64,000 nucleotides of DNA, taken from positions 1,295,501-1,359,500 of the forward strand of contig NZ_CP077089.1 in assembly GCF_014268445.2 (NCBI RefSeq), given 5' to 3'. This document shows positions 8,203 through 17,495 of the stretch, one piece after another. The notes beneath the pieces were generated by a model, which was given only the letters and a program-made list of their open reading frames with translations, had not been told where the DNA came from and searched no databases. The translations under genes and the position numbers were made by a program. Source of the stretch: Pseudomonas tensinigenes (GTDB taxonomy: Bacteria; Pseudomonadota; Gammaproteobacteria; Pseudomonadales; Pseudomonadaceae). The number at the start of each line of letters is the position of its first letter. Positions within the stretch are counted from its first letter, which is position 1.

Positions 8203-10610
8203 TGCTTACCTCCTTTCAACAGATTCTTGAAAAACAGTTCATCTTGCTTGTCTGCAGCGGCAATGGCGTCTTGGGAATAGAGCAAAGACTCATCGTCGCG
8301 AAGCTTGAAATCTTCTAGCGTAGCCGTATGCGCATTGTTCCAAAGAGGCGACTCCCTGTCTGGCTTGAAATCGTCACCCAGTCCCAGCGCGCGAAACCTC
8401 TCGAGCTCGCGTACTTCATGAGTGTAATAGCGTAAATCCGTATCGGTGAACTCCCAGTGCCCGCATAGAATTTTTTCCAAGCGTTGAATCATGATTTCGT
8501 TGGCATCTGATTGGTCAAGCCTCGCGATATGCAGTTTCACAGCATCAATTCCGGTTTGAGTGATAACCGCCGTTCGCCAATCCAGGTCAAGTATTGGCCC
8601 ACCAGCCTGCTCTGGATTGAAATCGCGGCCACTGTATTCACCCTTGGTGGTTGCCCCCGCATAAGGACTGCTAAACACCACATAAAGCGGTGCAATCCCC
8701 GAGTCATCGGGAAACACGATGATGAATCGTTCCCAGCCTTCGACCAGAATCGGATTCAGGTCCAGCCGTCCTTCGATCGGAACAATCGGAGCGCCCGTAT
8801 ACGCCGGGGAGTCGGTATCTACCATGGGCGATTCGGTCGAGTTGTCACCCGGCGAGATAGCGGGCGTCCAGGTCAGAAAGTCCGTCGGCGAATCTGGCAG
8901 CGCTACTTCATAAACATCATTCAGCAAGTCATAGGCCGCATTCAGAACCAGCACACTCGAGCGGATATGGAAGTCATCGCTTGTGGCGACGAAGACTTCC
9001 GCGCCAGCCCCGAGCCGCCTTACGCCCAAGCCCACAGGCAGCTCCAGCGTGCCTTGCCGATCGGCTGTTTCACGCAGTGTCTGTGCAGACTCCGACGACA
9101 ACTCGGCAAGCGGCACGCTCATGGAAAAGCGCTCGCCATTGCCCAGGCGTGAAGGCATCAGCAGCGCCGCAAAACCTACCAATACCGGACCGCTGATCAG
9201 CGCAGTGGCTGCCGCTTTCACGGTCAGTAATCCCACCCTCAGCGAATCAAGAATTGCCGATGCTGCCGAGGAAGGAAGACGAATGGCTGTCGAGGAGAAG
9301 GAGAGGTGCGGTCTGGTGGAAGCCACAACACCTGAGGCAGGGTAAACCTGTTGAATTTCTGGAGGTTGACGTTTCTGCTTTAGGGCTTCCTCCTCTTGTT
9401 TGGAAACCGCTTGAAGCTCATGCAGATGTCGTTGGTTTTCGTGTTGTTGCTGGATTTTCAGCGTCGCCAGTCGCGCTTGTCTTTTGGCAACGTTAGTCGC
9501 GGTCTCGATCACCTTGCGACGAATTTCCAGGCTTTGCTCCTCTGCTAGAACCTGACTTTGAATTGCCTCGATACGCTGTTCCATTTCAGCGTTAAGACGA
9601 GCCTGTTCCGCAGCGAACGCCTGTGCAGCCGCTTCCATGTTGAATTGCGCTTCTGCCAATGCTGCTTTCAATGTTGCGACGCGTTTTTTTTCCTGAGCTT
9701 CAGCTTCAGCGTTGATGCGAGCCACTTCGCTAGCCAAGCTAGCCAGATGGGCGTCCTGACGCTGTTTTTCAGCTAACGCAGCGATTCGCGCCTGTTCCCG
9801 TACGCGGACCTGTTCCTGTTCAAGACGAGCGGCCTCGGCAATGTCACTCTGGCGTTGTTGCTCGGCGGCGATGCGGGTACGTTCTTCAGCCAAGCGCTGA
9901 GTCTGTGCCAGAGCCGCAAGTCTTGCTTGCTCCAGGCGCGCGGCTTCGGCGAGTTCTCTTTGACGTTGCTGTTCTTGGGCAATCCGTGCACGTTCTGCCG
10001 CTACTCGCTGAGCATCTGCCGCCGCTTGTGCTTGCGCCTGAACAGTTGCCAGCCACTTGTGCACATCGATTTGCTGTTGATTAAGCAACTGAATGGTTTG
10101 CGACAGTAAATTTGCTTCGTGTGCCGCCCTGTACGATACGACCCAGGCATCTGCAATACCCAGAACATAAGTTCGTCTGCTGTGGCTGACTTTTACGTAA
10201 TAATCATGAAAGTTTTTATTAAGCGGTGTGTCCCCAAAAAACTGATTGGCTACTGCTGTTTTCTGATGATGCTCGGCTGTTTTTCTGGCGATTAACGTGT
10301 GGCGAACTTGCAGTTCCCGCATGATTGCCTGCGCGGGAGGAAGTGGGTGAGTCGTGCCTTCCAGGCGTGTCGCGGCCAGCTCCTGTTCAATTGAATGGGG
10401 TATTTGCTCTGTGCGAGTTTTAAACTCATGAGTGATTTGCGCCGTGCGTTCGTTAAATTCAGCAATATTGGCTCGAGTGGCGCTGACCGAATCGAACGCT
10501 CCGCTGTTCGGAATGTTCTTAATAGTTGCAGGTATTATGGGTATTCCGGCGGGTGCTATTGCCGTTGTATGGACAGCTTCGGTCAATTCCCATGGTGGAG
10601 GCTTTTGCAT
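8199..10610 (-). CDS. S-type pyocin-like bacteriocin with unassigned toxin domain
   Basis: An 803-residue protein. An N-terminal Pro-rich and helical region (1-180) is followed by a long charged Ala/Gln/Glu/Arg coiled coil (about 180-415). A hydrophobic segment (about 459-486) precedes the Pyocin_S translocation domain (about 500-648, with TWTPAISPG and the FPDDSGIAPLYVV end). The C-terminal toxin domain (about 652-803) carries YTHEVRELER and NNAHTATLEDFKL. No HNH, colicin D/E5 or pore motif is seen in it. The start at 10610 is preferred because AAAGGA lies 8 nt upstream; ATGs at 10616 and a longer frame to 10706 also exist. The overlapping downstream gene is the likely immunity gene. Confidence 0.85.
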   Translation of the reverse strand: MQKPPPWELTEAVHTTAIAPAGIPIIPATIKNIPNSGAFDSVSATRANIAEFNERTAQITHEFKTRTEQIPHSIEQELAATRLEGTTHPLPPAQAIMRELQVRHTLIARKTAEHHQKTAVANQFFGDTPLNKNFHDYYVKVSHSRRTYVLGIADAWVVSYRAAHEANLLSQTIQLLNQQQIDVHKWLATVQAQAQAAADAQRVAAERARIAQEQQRQRELAEAARLEQARLAALAQTQRLAEERTRIAAEQQRQSDIAEAARLEQEQVRVREQARIAALAEKQRQDAHLASLASEVARINAEAEAQEKKRVATLKAALAEAQFNMEAAAQAFAAEQARLNAEMEQRIEAIQSQVLAEEQSLEIRRKVIETATNVAKRQARLATLKIQQQHENQRHLHELQAVSKQEEEALKQKRQPPEIQQVYPASGVVASTRPHLSFSSTAIRLPSSAASAILDSLRVGLLTVKAAATALISGPVLVGFAALLMPSRLGNGERFSMSVPLAELSSESAQTLRETADRQGTLELPVGLGVRRLGAGAEVFVATSDDFHIRSSVLVLNAAYDLLNDVYEVALPDSPTDFLTWTPAISPGDNSTESPMVDTDSPAYTGAPIVPIEGRLDLNPILVEGWERFIIVFPDDSGIAPLYVVFSSPYAGATTKGEYSGRDFNPEQAGGPILDLDWRTAVITQTGIDAVKLHIARLDQSDANEIMIQRLEKILCGHWEFTDTDLRYYTHEVRELERFRALGLGDDFKPDRESPLWNNAHTATLEDFKLRDDESLLYSQDAIAAADKQDELFFKNLLKGGKQ

Positions 10611-10700
10611 ATTCATATCCTTTTGAATGTGCGCGATAAGTCGCCGGCAAGTCAGTGCGGCCAATAGTGACGTCCATGTCACCGGCGAGTGTTTGAGGCG

Positions 10701-10730
10701 TTTCAAGTTACAACAGATTTCAGGTTACAA
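10701..10730. promoter_or_regulatory. Direct repeats upstream of the bacteriocin gene
   Basis: TTTCAAGTTACAA (10701-10713) and TTTCAGGTTACAA (10718-10730) match at 12 of 13 positions with a 17-bp period, about 90-120 bp upstream of the bacteriocin start. Read on the minus strand they give repeated TTGTAAC-TGAAA. Pyocin genes are often driven by an activator bound to repeated boxes (PrtN P-boxes). These repeats sit where such boxes would be but do not clearly match the P. aeruginosa consensus. Confidence 0.45.
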
Positions 10731-10885
10731 AATCTGAGAACTTCGTAAGTAAACAGGTTTTGTTTTGGAAGAACTTTCCAGGACTTTCAATTTGTCGGTC
10801 ATCGTTCTCCTGCGAACAGAGAAACGTCCGACATTGTTCTCGGAAGTTTTTCGCTGAGTGAGGCGTTTAACTTTTCATCAGGCAT

Positions 10886-10913
10886 AAAAAAGGCCGCTGC
10901 AAACGCAGCGGCC
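10886..10913 (-). terminator. Rho-independent terminator, minus strand, no gene upstream
   Basis: The stem GGCCGCTGC/GCAGCGGCC with loop GTTT is followed on the minus strand by a run of six T. It would stop leftward transcription arriving from 10914-11331, where I find no convincing minus-strand gene. Confidence 0.75.
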
Positions 10914-11331
10914 AAGGTAAGACGTTGGATCAAGGAGCTACAAATCAACGTCAGTGAACACCGGGGCGATAAACCGAACCTTCGATTTATCTGAAATCTG
11001 TTGCCAATCGCTTCAGTCATTCAGCGGAGCTGGCTTCGTGCTTTGCGGCGTGTCACGTGAAAGCGCGTTCAGAATAAGGTCTTGAACGCGTAGGAAAAAT
11101 ACCGATTCCGGACATGCACTGTTGCGGGGCATGCAACAGTCCCGTGATCCGATGTGCACCATGCGCGGCACTGATGATCCTTCATCCAGCCGATCCATGA
11201 GCGGCGCAAAGTCCCGCCCCGCAAGGCCATTCATCCTTTCGAGCGACAACACGAATACCTCCTTGGTGCGCTTATCGACGCGGTTGCCCGGCAGTAGGGT
11301 GGGGCCTTCTGTCACTCACCGGGGAAGACGC
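10914..11331. other. Gene-free stretch with a dyad at 11118-11140
   Basis: There is no supported gene here. It contains a perfect 8-bp dyad ACTGTTGC/GCAACAGT (11118-11125 and 11133-11140) about 190 bp upstream of the DUF1302 start, a plausible operator for the downstream pair. Open frames on both strands lack ribosome sites and family resemblance. One of them crosses the terminator at 10886-10913. Confidence 0.5.
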
Positions 11332-13125
11332 ATGACAACAAAAACAATGCGCGCCATCTTCACACCGCAGGCGCTGGCAGCCGCGGTGGCTTTGGGTTGC
11401 TGCGCCCAGGCGCAAGCGGTCGCGTTCAACATTGGCGAGATTGAAGGTACCTTCGATTCGTCGCTGTCGATCGGTGCGAGCTGGGGCCTGCGCGATGCCG
11501 ACAAGTCGCTGGTCGGCACAGTCAATGGTGGTACCGGGCAATCCTCGACGGGTGATGACGGGCGTTTGAATTTCAAGAAGGGCGAGACCTTCTCGAAAAT
11601 CGTCAAAGGCATTCACGACCTCGAACTCAAGTACGGCGACACCGGCGTCTTCGTGCGCGGCAAGTACTGGTACGACTTCGAACTGAAGGACGAGGACCGC
11701 GAGTTCAAACCGATCAGCGACAGTGGCCGCAAGGAAGGCGCGAAATCTTCCGGCGCACAAATCCTTGATGCGTTCGTCTACCACAACTATTCCATCGCCG
11801 ACCTGCCGGGCACTGTGCGTGCGGGCAAACAGGTGGTGAGCTGGGGCGAAAGTACTTTCATCGGCAACTCGATCAACAGCATCAACCCGATCGACGTTTC
11901 CGCATTTCGCCGTCCCGGTGCCGAGATCAAGGAAGGCCTGATTCCGGTGAACATGTTGTTTGGATCGCAAGGCCTGACCGATCAACTGACTGTCGAAGGT
12001 TTCTATCAACTGGAATGGGACCAGACCGTTCTCGACAACTGCGGCACCTTCTTCGGTGTCGATGTGGCGGCGGACGGTTGCAACAATGGCTACACCGTCG
12101 GTAACCCGGCGATTGCGCCGTTTGTCCCGTTGACTCAGGCCTTCGGCCAAGGCATTCAAGTCACCCGCGAAGGCGTGGTGATCCCGCGTGGCGGCGACCG
12201 TGATGCGCGGGATTCCGGGCAGTGGGGTACGGCGTTGCGCTGGCTCGGTGATGACACTGAGTACGGTCTCTACTTCATGAACTACCACAGTCGTACGCCG
12301 ACGGTAGGCACTACCACGGCCGGGCTTTCGACATTGGCGGCGTTGCCGGGCATGGTCGGTATCGCCAATGGTCTGGCGCCCGGCAGCGGTTCCGGTCTGG
12401 CGCAGAGCGTGATGCTCGGGCGCGGCCAGTACTACCTTGAGTATCCGGAAGACATTCGCCTGTACGGCGCGAGTTTCTCCACCACTTTGCCCACCGGTAC
12501 CGCGTGGACCGGCGAGATCAGCTACCGGCCGAATGCCCCGGTGCAGGTCAACACCAACGACCTGACGCTGGCGCTGCTCAATCCGATTGCCGGTGGCACG
12601 GCGTCGCCACTTGCGACGTCACCGGGAGCGGACAACAAAGGCTATCGGCGCAAGGAAGTCACGCAAATCCAGAGCACCCTCACGCACTTCTTCGATCAGG
12701 TCTGGGGCGCTCAACGCCTGACCCTGGTCGGTGAAGCGGCGGTGGTGCGGGTTGGCGGCCTGGAGTCGCGCGACAAGCTGCGTTATGGCCGTGACTCGGT
12801 GTACGGCCAGTACGGTTTCGGTGGCGACACCGACGGCTTCGTCACGTCGACCTCGTGGGGCTACCGCGCCCGGGCGATCCTCGATTACGCCAACGTGATC
12901 GGCGGGATCAACCTCAAACCCAACCTGTCGTGGTCGCACGACGTCGCCGGTTACGGGCCCAACGGGCTGTTCAACGAAGGCGCGAAAGCGATCAGCCTCG
13001 GCGTCGATGCCGACTACCGCAACACCTACACCGCGAGCCTCAGTTACACCGACTTTTTCGGTGGCGACTACAACGTCCTCGAAGACCGTGACTTCGTCGC
13101 ACTGAGCTTCGGCGTGAACTTCTGA
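11332..13125 (+). CDS. DUF1302 outer-membrane barrel-like protein
   Basis: A 597-residue exported protein. A signal peptide (MTTKTMRAIF then AAAVALGCCAQAQA, cleavage after about residue 29) precedes a long series of amphipathic strands with aromatic girdles, ending in VALSFGVNF, a typical outer-membrane barrel terminus ending in Phe. DUF1302 proteins are paired with DUF1329 proteins and have been linked to uptake or handling of hydrophobic substrates. The frame is open 70 codons upstream, but GGGGAAG sits a few nt before the ATG at 11332 and the signal peptide starts there. It is the first gene of an operon with the DUF1329 gene. Confidence 0.9.
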   Translation: MTTKTMRAIFTPQALAAAVALGCCAQAQAVAFNIGEIEGTFDSSLSIGASWGLRDADKSLVGTVNGGTGQSSTGDDGRLNFKKGETFSKIVKGIHDLELKYGDTGVFVRGKYWYDFELKDEDREFKPISDSGRKEGAKSSGAQILDAFVYHNYSIADLPGTVRAGKQVVSWGESTFIGNSINSINPIDVSAFRRPGAEIKEGLIPVNMLFGSQGLTDQLTVEGFYQLEWDQTVLDNCGTFFGVDVAADGCNNGYTVGNPAIAPFVPLTQAFGQGIQVTREGVVIPRGGDRDARDSGQWGTALRWLGDDTEYGLYFMNYHSRTPTVGTTTAGLSTLAALPGMVGIANGLAPGSGSGLAQSVMLGRGQYYLEYPEDIRLYGASFSTTLPTGTAWTGEISYRPNAPVQVNTNDLTLALLNPIAGGTASPLATSPGADNKGYRRKEVTQIQSTLTHFFDQVWGAQRLTLVGEAAVVRVGGLESRDKLRYGRDSVYGQYGFGGDTDGFVTSTSWGYRARAILDYANVIGGINLKPNLSWSHDVAGYGPNGLFNEGAKAISLGVDADYRNTYTASLSYTDFFGGDYNVLEDRDFVALSFGVNF

Positions 13126-13148
13126 TCTGCCCGAGAAGGATGACTGCA

Positions 13149-14516
13149 ATGCGCAAAATGATTCTGCAATGTGGTGTGCTGGCCCTGAGTTTTCTGGCGG
13201 CCAACGTAATGGCGGCGGTGTCGCCGGAAGAGGCCAACAAACTCGGCACCAGCCTGACCCCGCTCGGCGCCGAGAAGGCCGGCAACGCTGACGGTTCGAT
13301 TCCGGCATGGACCGGCGGCATCCCGAAAAATGCCGCCGCGGTGGACAGCAAAGGCTTTCTCGCTGACCCGTTCGCCAATGAAAAACCGTTGTTCACCATC
13401 ACCGCGTCCAATGTCGACAAGTACAAGGACAAACTTTCCGATGGCCAGGTAGCGATGTTCAAACGCTATCCGGAAACCTACAAGATCCCGGTCTACCCGA
13501 CTCACCGCACCGTCGCCGCACCGGCGCAAATCTACGAATCGGCCAAGCGCAGCGCGCTCAACGTCACCACCATCAATGACGGTAACGGCCTGGCCAATTT
13601 CACCGGCAATCGCTACTACGCGTTCCCGATTCCGAAGAACGGCGTCGAGGTGTTGTGGAATCACATCACCCGTTACCACGGCGGCAACGTCAAACGCATC
13701 ATCACTCAGGTCACCCCGCAGACCAACGGCAGCTACACGCCGATCCGCTTCGAAGAAGAGATCGCCGTGCCGCAACTGATCAAGGATATCGACCCGGAAA
13801 AAGCCGCCAACGTGCTGACCTTCTTCAAACAATCAGTGACCGCGCCGGCACGTCTGGCGGGTAACGTGCTGCTGGTCCATGAAACCCTCGATCAGGTGAA
13901 GGAACCGCGTCTGGCATGGATCTACAACGCCGGCCAGCGTCGCGTGCGTCGTGCTCCACAAGTGGCCTATGACGGCCCGGGCACCGCCGCCGATGGCCTG
14001 CGTACCTCGGATAACTTCGACATGTTCTCCGGCGCACCGGATCGCTACGACTGGAAACTGGTCGGCAAAAAGGAAATGTACATTCCGTACAACAGCTACA
14101 AACTCGATTCGCCGAGTCTCAAGTACGACGACATCGTCAAGGCGGGGCACATCAATCAGGATCTGACCCGTTACGAACTGCACCGGGTGTGGGAAGTGAT
14201 CGGCACGGTGAAACCGAACGAGCGGCACATCTACGCCAAGCGTCACATGTACATCGACGAAGACAGTTGGCAGGTGGCGCTCGCGGACCACTATGACGGT
14301 CGCGGACAGCTGTGGCGCGTCGCCGAAGGTCACTCTGAATATCACTACGAGCATCAGGCACAGGCTTACACACTCGAAGCGCTCTACGACATCATCGCCG
14401 GTCGCTACATTGCCTTGGGGATGAAGAACGAAGAGAAGCACAGTTATATATTCGACTTCGAAGCCAAGGCTGCCGACTACACCCCAGCGGCCTTGCGTGC
14501 AGAGGGTGTGCGGTAA
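13149..14516 (+). CDS. DUF1329 periplasmic/outer-membrane-associated protein
   Basis: A 455-residue secreted protein with signal peptide MRKMILQCGVLALSFLAANVMAA. The DUF1329 family has a lipoprotein-sorting-factor-like (LolA/LolB) beta fold and always accompanies DUF1302. The repeated basic and aromatic segments (RYELHRVWEVIGTVKPNERHIYAKR, YIDEDSWQVALADHYD) are characteristic. The ATG at 13149 has AAGGA 8 nt upstream; the ATG at 13140 overlaps that site and is less likely. The gene is 23 bp after the DUF1302 gene and is closed by a strong terminator. Confidence 0.9.
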   Translation: MRKMILQCGVLALSFLAANVMAAVSPEEANKLGTSLTPLGAEKAGNADGSIPAWTGGIPKNAAAVDSKGFLADPFANEKPLFTITASNVDKYKDKLSDGQVAMFKRYPETYKIPVYPTHRTVAAPAQIYESAKRSALNVTTINDGNGLANFTGNRYYAFPIPKNGVEVLWNHITRYHGGNVKRIITQVTPQTNGSYTPIRFEEEIAVPQLIKDIDPEKAANVLTFFKQSVTAPARLAGNVLLVHETLDQVKEPRLAWIYNAGQRRVRRAPQVAYDGPGTAADGLRTSDNFDMFSGAPDRYDWKLVGKKEMYIPYNSYKLDSPSLKYDDIVKAGHINQDLTRYELHRVWEVIGTVKPNERHIYAKRHMYIDEDSWQVALADHYDGRGQLWRVAEGHSEYHYEHQAQAYTLEALYDIIAGRYIALGMKNEEKHSYIFDFEAKAADYTPAALRAEGVR

Positions 14517-14539
14517 CGGTTCTGATACATCAGTGGACA

Positions 14540-14566
14540 AAAGGCGACCGCTCGGTCGCCTTTTTT
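14540..14566 (+). terminator. Rho-independent terminator after the DUF1302-DUF1329 operon
   Basis: Stem AAAGGCGACCG/CGGTCGCCTTT with a run of six T on the plus strand, 24 bp after the DUF1329 stop. Confidence 0.9.
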
Positions 14567-14654
14567 ATGGCTGCCAATCAGCGCGCTGAATACTCGTCAA
14601 CAAGTCCATGGGAGAGGGCTAGGGTGAAGGCACAACGATAAAAAGGCTCACCCG

Positions 14655-17210
14655 ATGACCGCCATGACTGCCTGTCTGGATCGCCCCGGATTTCTGCCCA
14701 GACTTTCTTCTCATCATCAGCCTCGCCCTCGCTTGAGCGAGCCACTGCTTGAGTCGGTGGCGCGGGTCAGGTTGATCTGCGCACCTGCCGGCAGTGGCAA
14801 GAGTGCGCTGCTTGCCGAGTGCCTGCTGCAGGCACCGCCACGCTGCGAAGTAGGTTGGTTGCCGCTGGCGGGCGCGGCATTGAGTACCAGTGACTTTTGT
14901 CTGCGCCTGGCGCAGGCGTTGGGACTGGTCGAAGCAACGGAGTCCGCTCTGGTCACTGCGCTGAGTCGCTGGTCGAGGCCGACCTGGCTGTTTATCGATG
15001 ACTACTGCCGTTTGCCGGATCCGTCGCTGGACGCGCTGCTTGATCGGTTATTGACGGTCAGCAGTCCCGCGTGTGTCTGGTGGATCGGCGCGCGTAGACG
15101 TCCGCAATGCAACTGGCCCCGTCTGCTGCTCGATGATGAACTGTACGAGTGCGAAAGCTCGACGCTGGCGCTCACCCAAACAGAAATCGCCCATGCGCTG
15201 AAGCACTTGCCCGCCGAGCAGGCGAGGGACGTGGCTGCGCGAATCTACCAGCGAACCGCTGGCTGGTGTGCCGGCGTCCGCATGGCGCTATTGCGCAAAT
15301 GCGATTGGTCGCAGACAACTGAACCACAACAACGCGTCGATACGCTGCTCGATTACCTGCAACATGAACTCTTCAGTGGCCTCACGCCGGAACTCATCGA
15401 AGTCTGGCGCGTGCTTGCACAAATGCCGCGCTTCAATGCGCAACTATGCGAGCATCTGTTCGGCGCCGGGGAGGGGGCTGTACACCTGCGTACATTGCAA
15501 ATGCTTGGCTGCTTTATTGAGCCTTGGAATGATTCCGGGGACTGGTTGCACATCTTTCCGCCCCTGTCTCGCGTCGTGTGCGAGAAGCAATTACCGTCGC
15601 GCTGCACATGGCATCGACGTGCCTGTCAGTGGTTCAGTGCCGCACGGGATTGGCGCTCGGCATTTGAACAGGCGTTATTGGCAGAAGAATATGAAGCGGC
15701 AGTCAGCCTGCTGCAGCACTTTAGTTTCGAACAGTTGTTTGAAGAGCAAACGGTCGTGTTATTGGTGCGATTGCACGAGCAACAAGGTGGGGAGTTGACC
15801 CTGAGCACTCCGCAACTGGTCGAGCTGTTTACCGCTGCGTTGCTCTTTGCCGGTCGTTTTGAACAGGCAGCGAAATGCATCGGGCACCTGGGGGTATTCA
15901 TTCCCCAGCCTTCGCCAGCGCTTGAGCGGCAGTTGATTTCGCGTTGGCAAACATTGCAAGGCTGGTTACTGCATCTGGAAGGGCGAATGGTGGCCGCTCA
16001 TGAACACTTTTCGCAAGCGCTGGAAGTACTCGATCCCGATAAGTGGATCGCTCGGGTGATGTGTCTGTCAGGGTTGACCCAACAGGCTCTGTTGCGCGGG
16101 GAACTGGATTTGGCCCACACGCTGAATCGCCAGGCGCTGTGTCTGGCGCGGGCGCAAGGTTCGCTGGTTGTCGAAGCTCTGCTTGAACTCGATCACGGGC
16201 AACTACTCGAGCAGCGCGGCGCGGCGCCTCGGGCTGAAAGTCTGCTGGCGAGCGTGCATGATCTGCTCGCCCGGCAGTCGAACCGCCTGAGTCCTTTGCT
16301 GGGGCGAATAGCCTTGCGCCGTGGGCGCATTGCACTGAGTCAGGGCCAGGATGCCTCGGCGGCTGTGTTTTTTCAGTCGGGGATGGACGATTGCAAGCGC
16401 AATCAAGACAAGCGGGTGTTGTATGGCTATCTGGGATTGGCGCAGCTGGCCGCCAATGAGGCGGATTATCAAAAGGCATTCGTATGGCTGCGTGACGCGG
16501 AGCGTCTGATGCAACAAAGGTTGATTCCGGAAACAGTGTACCGGGGCGTGCTGTTGCAAGTCAGCAGCCTGTTCTGGTTACAGCAGGGACGTCCCGAGCT
16601 GGTATGCGAGGCCATGACACGTCTGCTGCGACACTACCAAGGACCGAATGCTTTGCAAGCGCCACCCGCGACAGTTGAGTTGATTCCGCGCATTGAATAC
16701 TTGTTGATCCTTGCGCAAGTTGGCTTGCGCAAAGCGCACAATCCGCTCGGCCGCCTCCAGCTTTTGCTGGAGGCGGCGCAACAACGCAAAATGTTGTGGC
16801 TGGAAACCGACCTTCATCTGGTGTTGGCCGAATCTGCCTACATTCAAGGCGATCTGACTTCGGCACGTCGTCACTTGCAGAAGGGGTTGGAAATGTCCAG
16901 TCACCATGGTTTGCACCAGGCATTAAATGAACTGAAACTGCGTCAACCTGATTTGTTGAGTACATTCAATAACAAGGTCGTCGAATCGCCTGGTAACAAG
17001 GCCATAAGTGACAGCGGTCTGCTCAGTCTACGAGAGTTGGAAGTTTTAGGTCTGATTGCCAAGGGATACTCAAATCAACAAATTGCGGATCAACTGTTTA
17101 TTTCTCTGCATACGGTAAAGACGCACGCCAGACGCATACATGGGAAGTTAGGTGTTGCGCGACGAACTCAGGCCGTGGCGAGTGCCAAGTCAATGGGTAT
17201 GGTGTTTTAG
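14655..17210 (+). CDS. MalT-like (LAL) LuxR-family transcriptional activator
   Basis: An 851-residue regulator. The N-terminal P-loop ATPase (STAND) has Walker A APAGSGKSALL (about 43-53) and Walker B TWLFIDDY (about 113-120). The middle is a helical TPR-like sensor arm. A C-terminal LuxR helix-turn-helix (LSLRELEVLGLIAKGYSNQQIADQLFISLHTVKTHARRI, about 790-830) binds DNA. Relatives (AlkS-, MalT-like) activate adjacent catabolic or export genes on binding a small inducer and ATP. It is isolated from the upstream operon by a terminator, but proximity to the DUF1302/DUF1329 pair makes that pair its most likely target. AAGG lies 8 nt before the ATG. Confidence 0.9.
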   Translation: MTAMTACLDRPGFLPRLSSHHQPRPRLSEPLLESVARVRLICAPAGSGKSALLAECLLQAPPRCEVGWLPLAGAALSTSDFCLRLAQALGLVEATESALVTALSRWSRPTWLFIDDYCRLPDPSLDALLDRLLTVSSPACVWWIGARRRPQCNWPRLLLDDELYECESSTLALTQTEIAHALKHLPAEQARDVAARIYQRTAGWCAGVRMALLRKCDWSQTTEPQQRVDTLLDYLQHELFSGLTPELIEVWRVLAQMPRFNAQLCEHLFGAGEGAVHLRTLQMLGCFIEPWNDSGDWLHIFPPLSRVVCEKQLPSRCTWHRRACQWFSAARDWRSAFEQALLAEEYEAAVSLLQHFSFEQLFEEQTVVLLVRLHEQQGGELTLSTPQLVELFTAALLFAGRFEQAAKCIGHLGVFIPQPSPALERQLISRWQTLQGWLLHLEGRMVAAHEHFSQALEVLDPDKWIARVMCLSGLTQQALLRGELDLAHTLNRQALCLARAQGSLVVEALLELDHGQLLEQRGAAPRAESLLASVHDLLARQSNRLSPLLGRIALRRGRIALSQGQDASAAVFFQSGMDDCKRNQDKRVLYGYLGLAQLAANEADYQKAFVWLRDAERLMQQRLIPETVYRGVLLQVSSLFWLQQGRPELVCEAMTRLLRHYQGPNALQAPPATVELIPRIEYLLILAQVGLRKAHNPLGRLQLLLEAAQQRKMLWLETDLHLVLAESAYIQGDLTSARRHLQKGLEMSSHHGLHQALNELKLRQPDLLSTFNNKVVESPGNKAISDSGLLSLRELEVLGLIAKGYSNQQIADQLFISLHTVKTHARRIHGKLGVARRTQAVASAKSMGMVF

Positions 17211-17495
17211 TGTTTTTTATTTGTGTTCTTTAGGGAGTAAGTGGCTGGGTTTCTTGTGATGAGTTTCTTGAGTGTAAGTGTCAATGTCTGGTGGTTGGCG
17301 CGTTTAAGTTTCTGGAGGTGTCGGTATGGGTAAATAAGTAATTCGTATTGTTTGTGCGGAATGTTAAATTTTACTCGAGTACAAGATTGGAAAAGTATTC
17401 CGAGTGTCTTTTCGAGAACTTCCTGGTTTAGTTTGAATTGGCGAAGCAAATGTCATTTGGATATTTGTAAGTTCAGACTGAAAAGGTTTTTTGCA
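17211..17495 (+). other. AT-rich spacer before the large toxin-like gene
   Basis: A 285-bp stretch visibly poorer in G+C than its surroundings, with many T-runs. I see no supported gene; short frames on both strands lack family resemblance. It probably holds the promoter of the downstream gene. The base composition suggests that it entered together with that gene. Confidence 0.5.

Noticed and set aside
10799..11020. 73-codon minus-strand frame
   Set aside because: It reads straight through the strong terminator at 10886-10913.
11013..11315. 100-codon minus-strand frame upstream of the DUF1302 gene
   Set aside because: No ribosome site or family resemblance; it overlaps the probable promoter of the DUF1302 gene.
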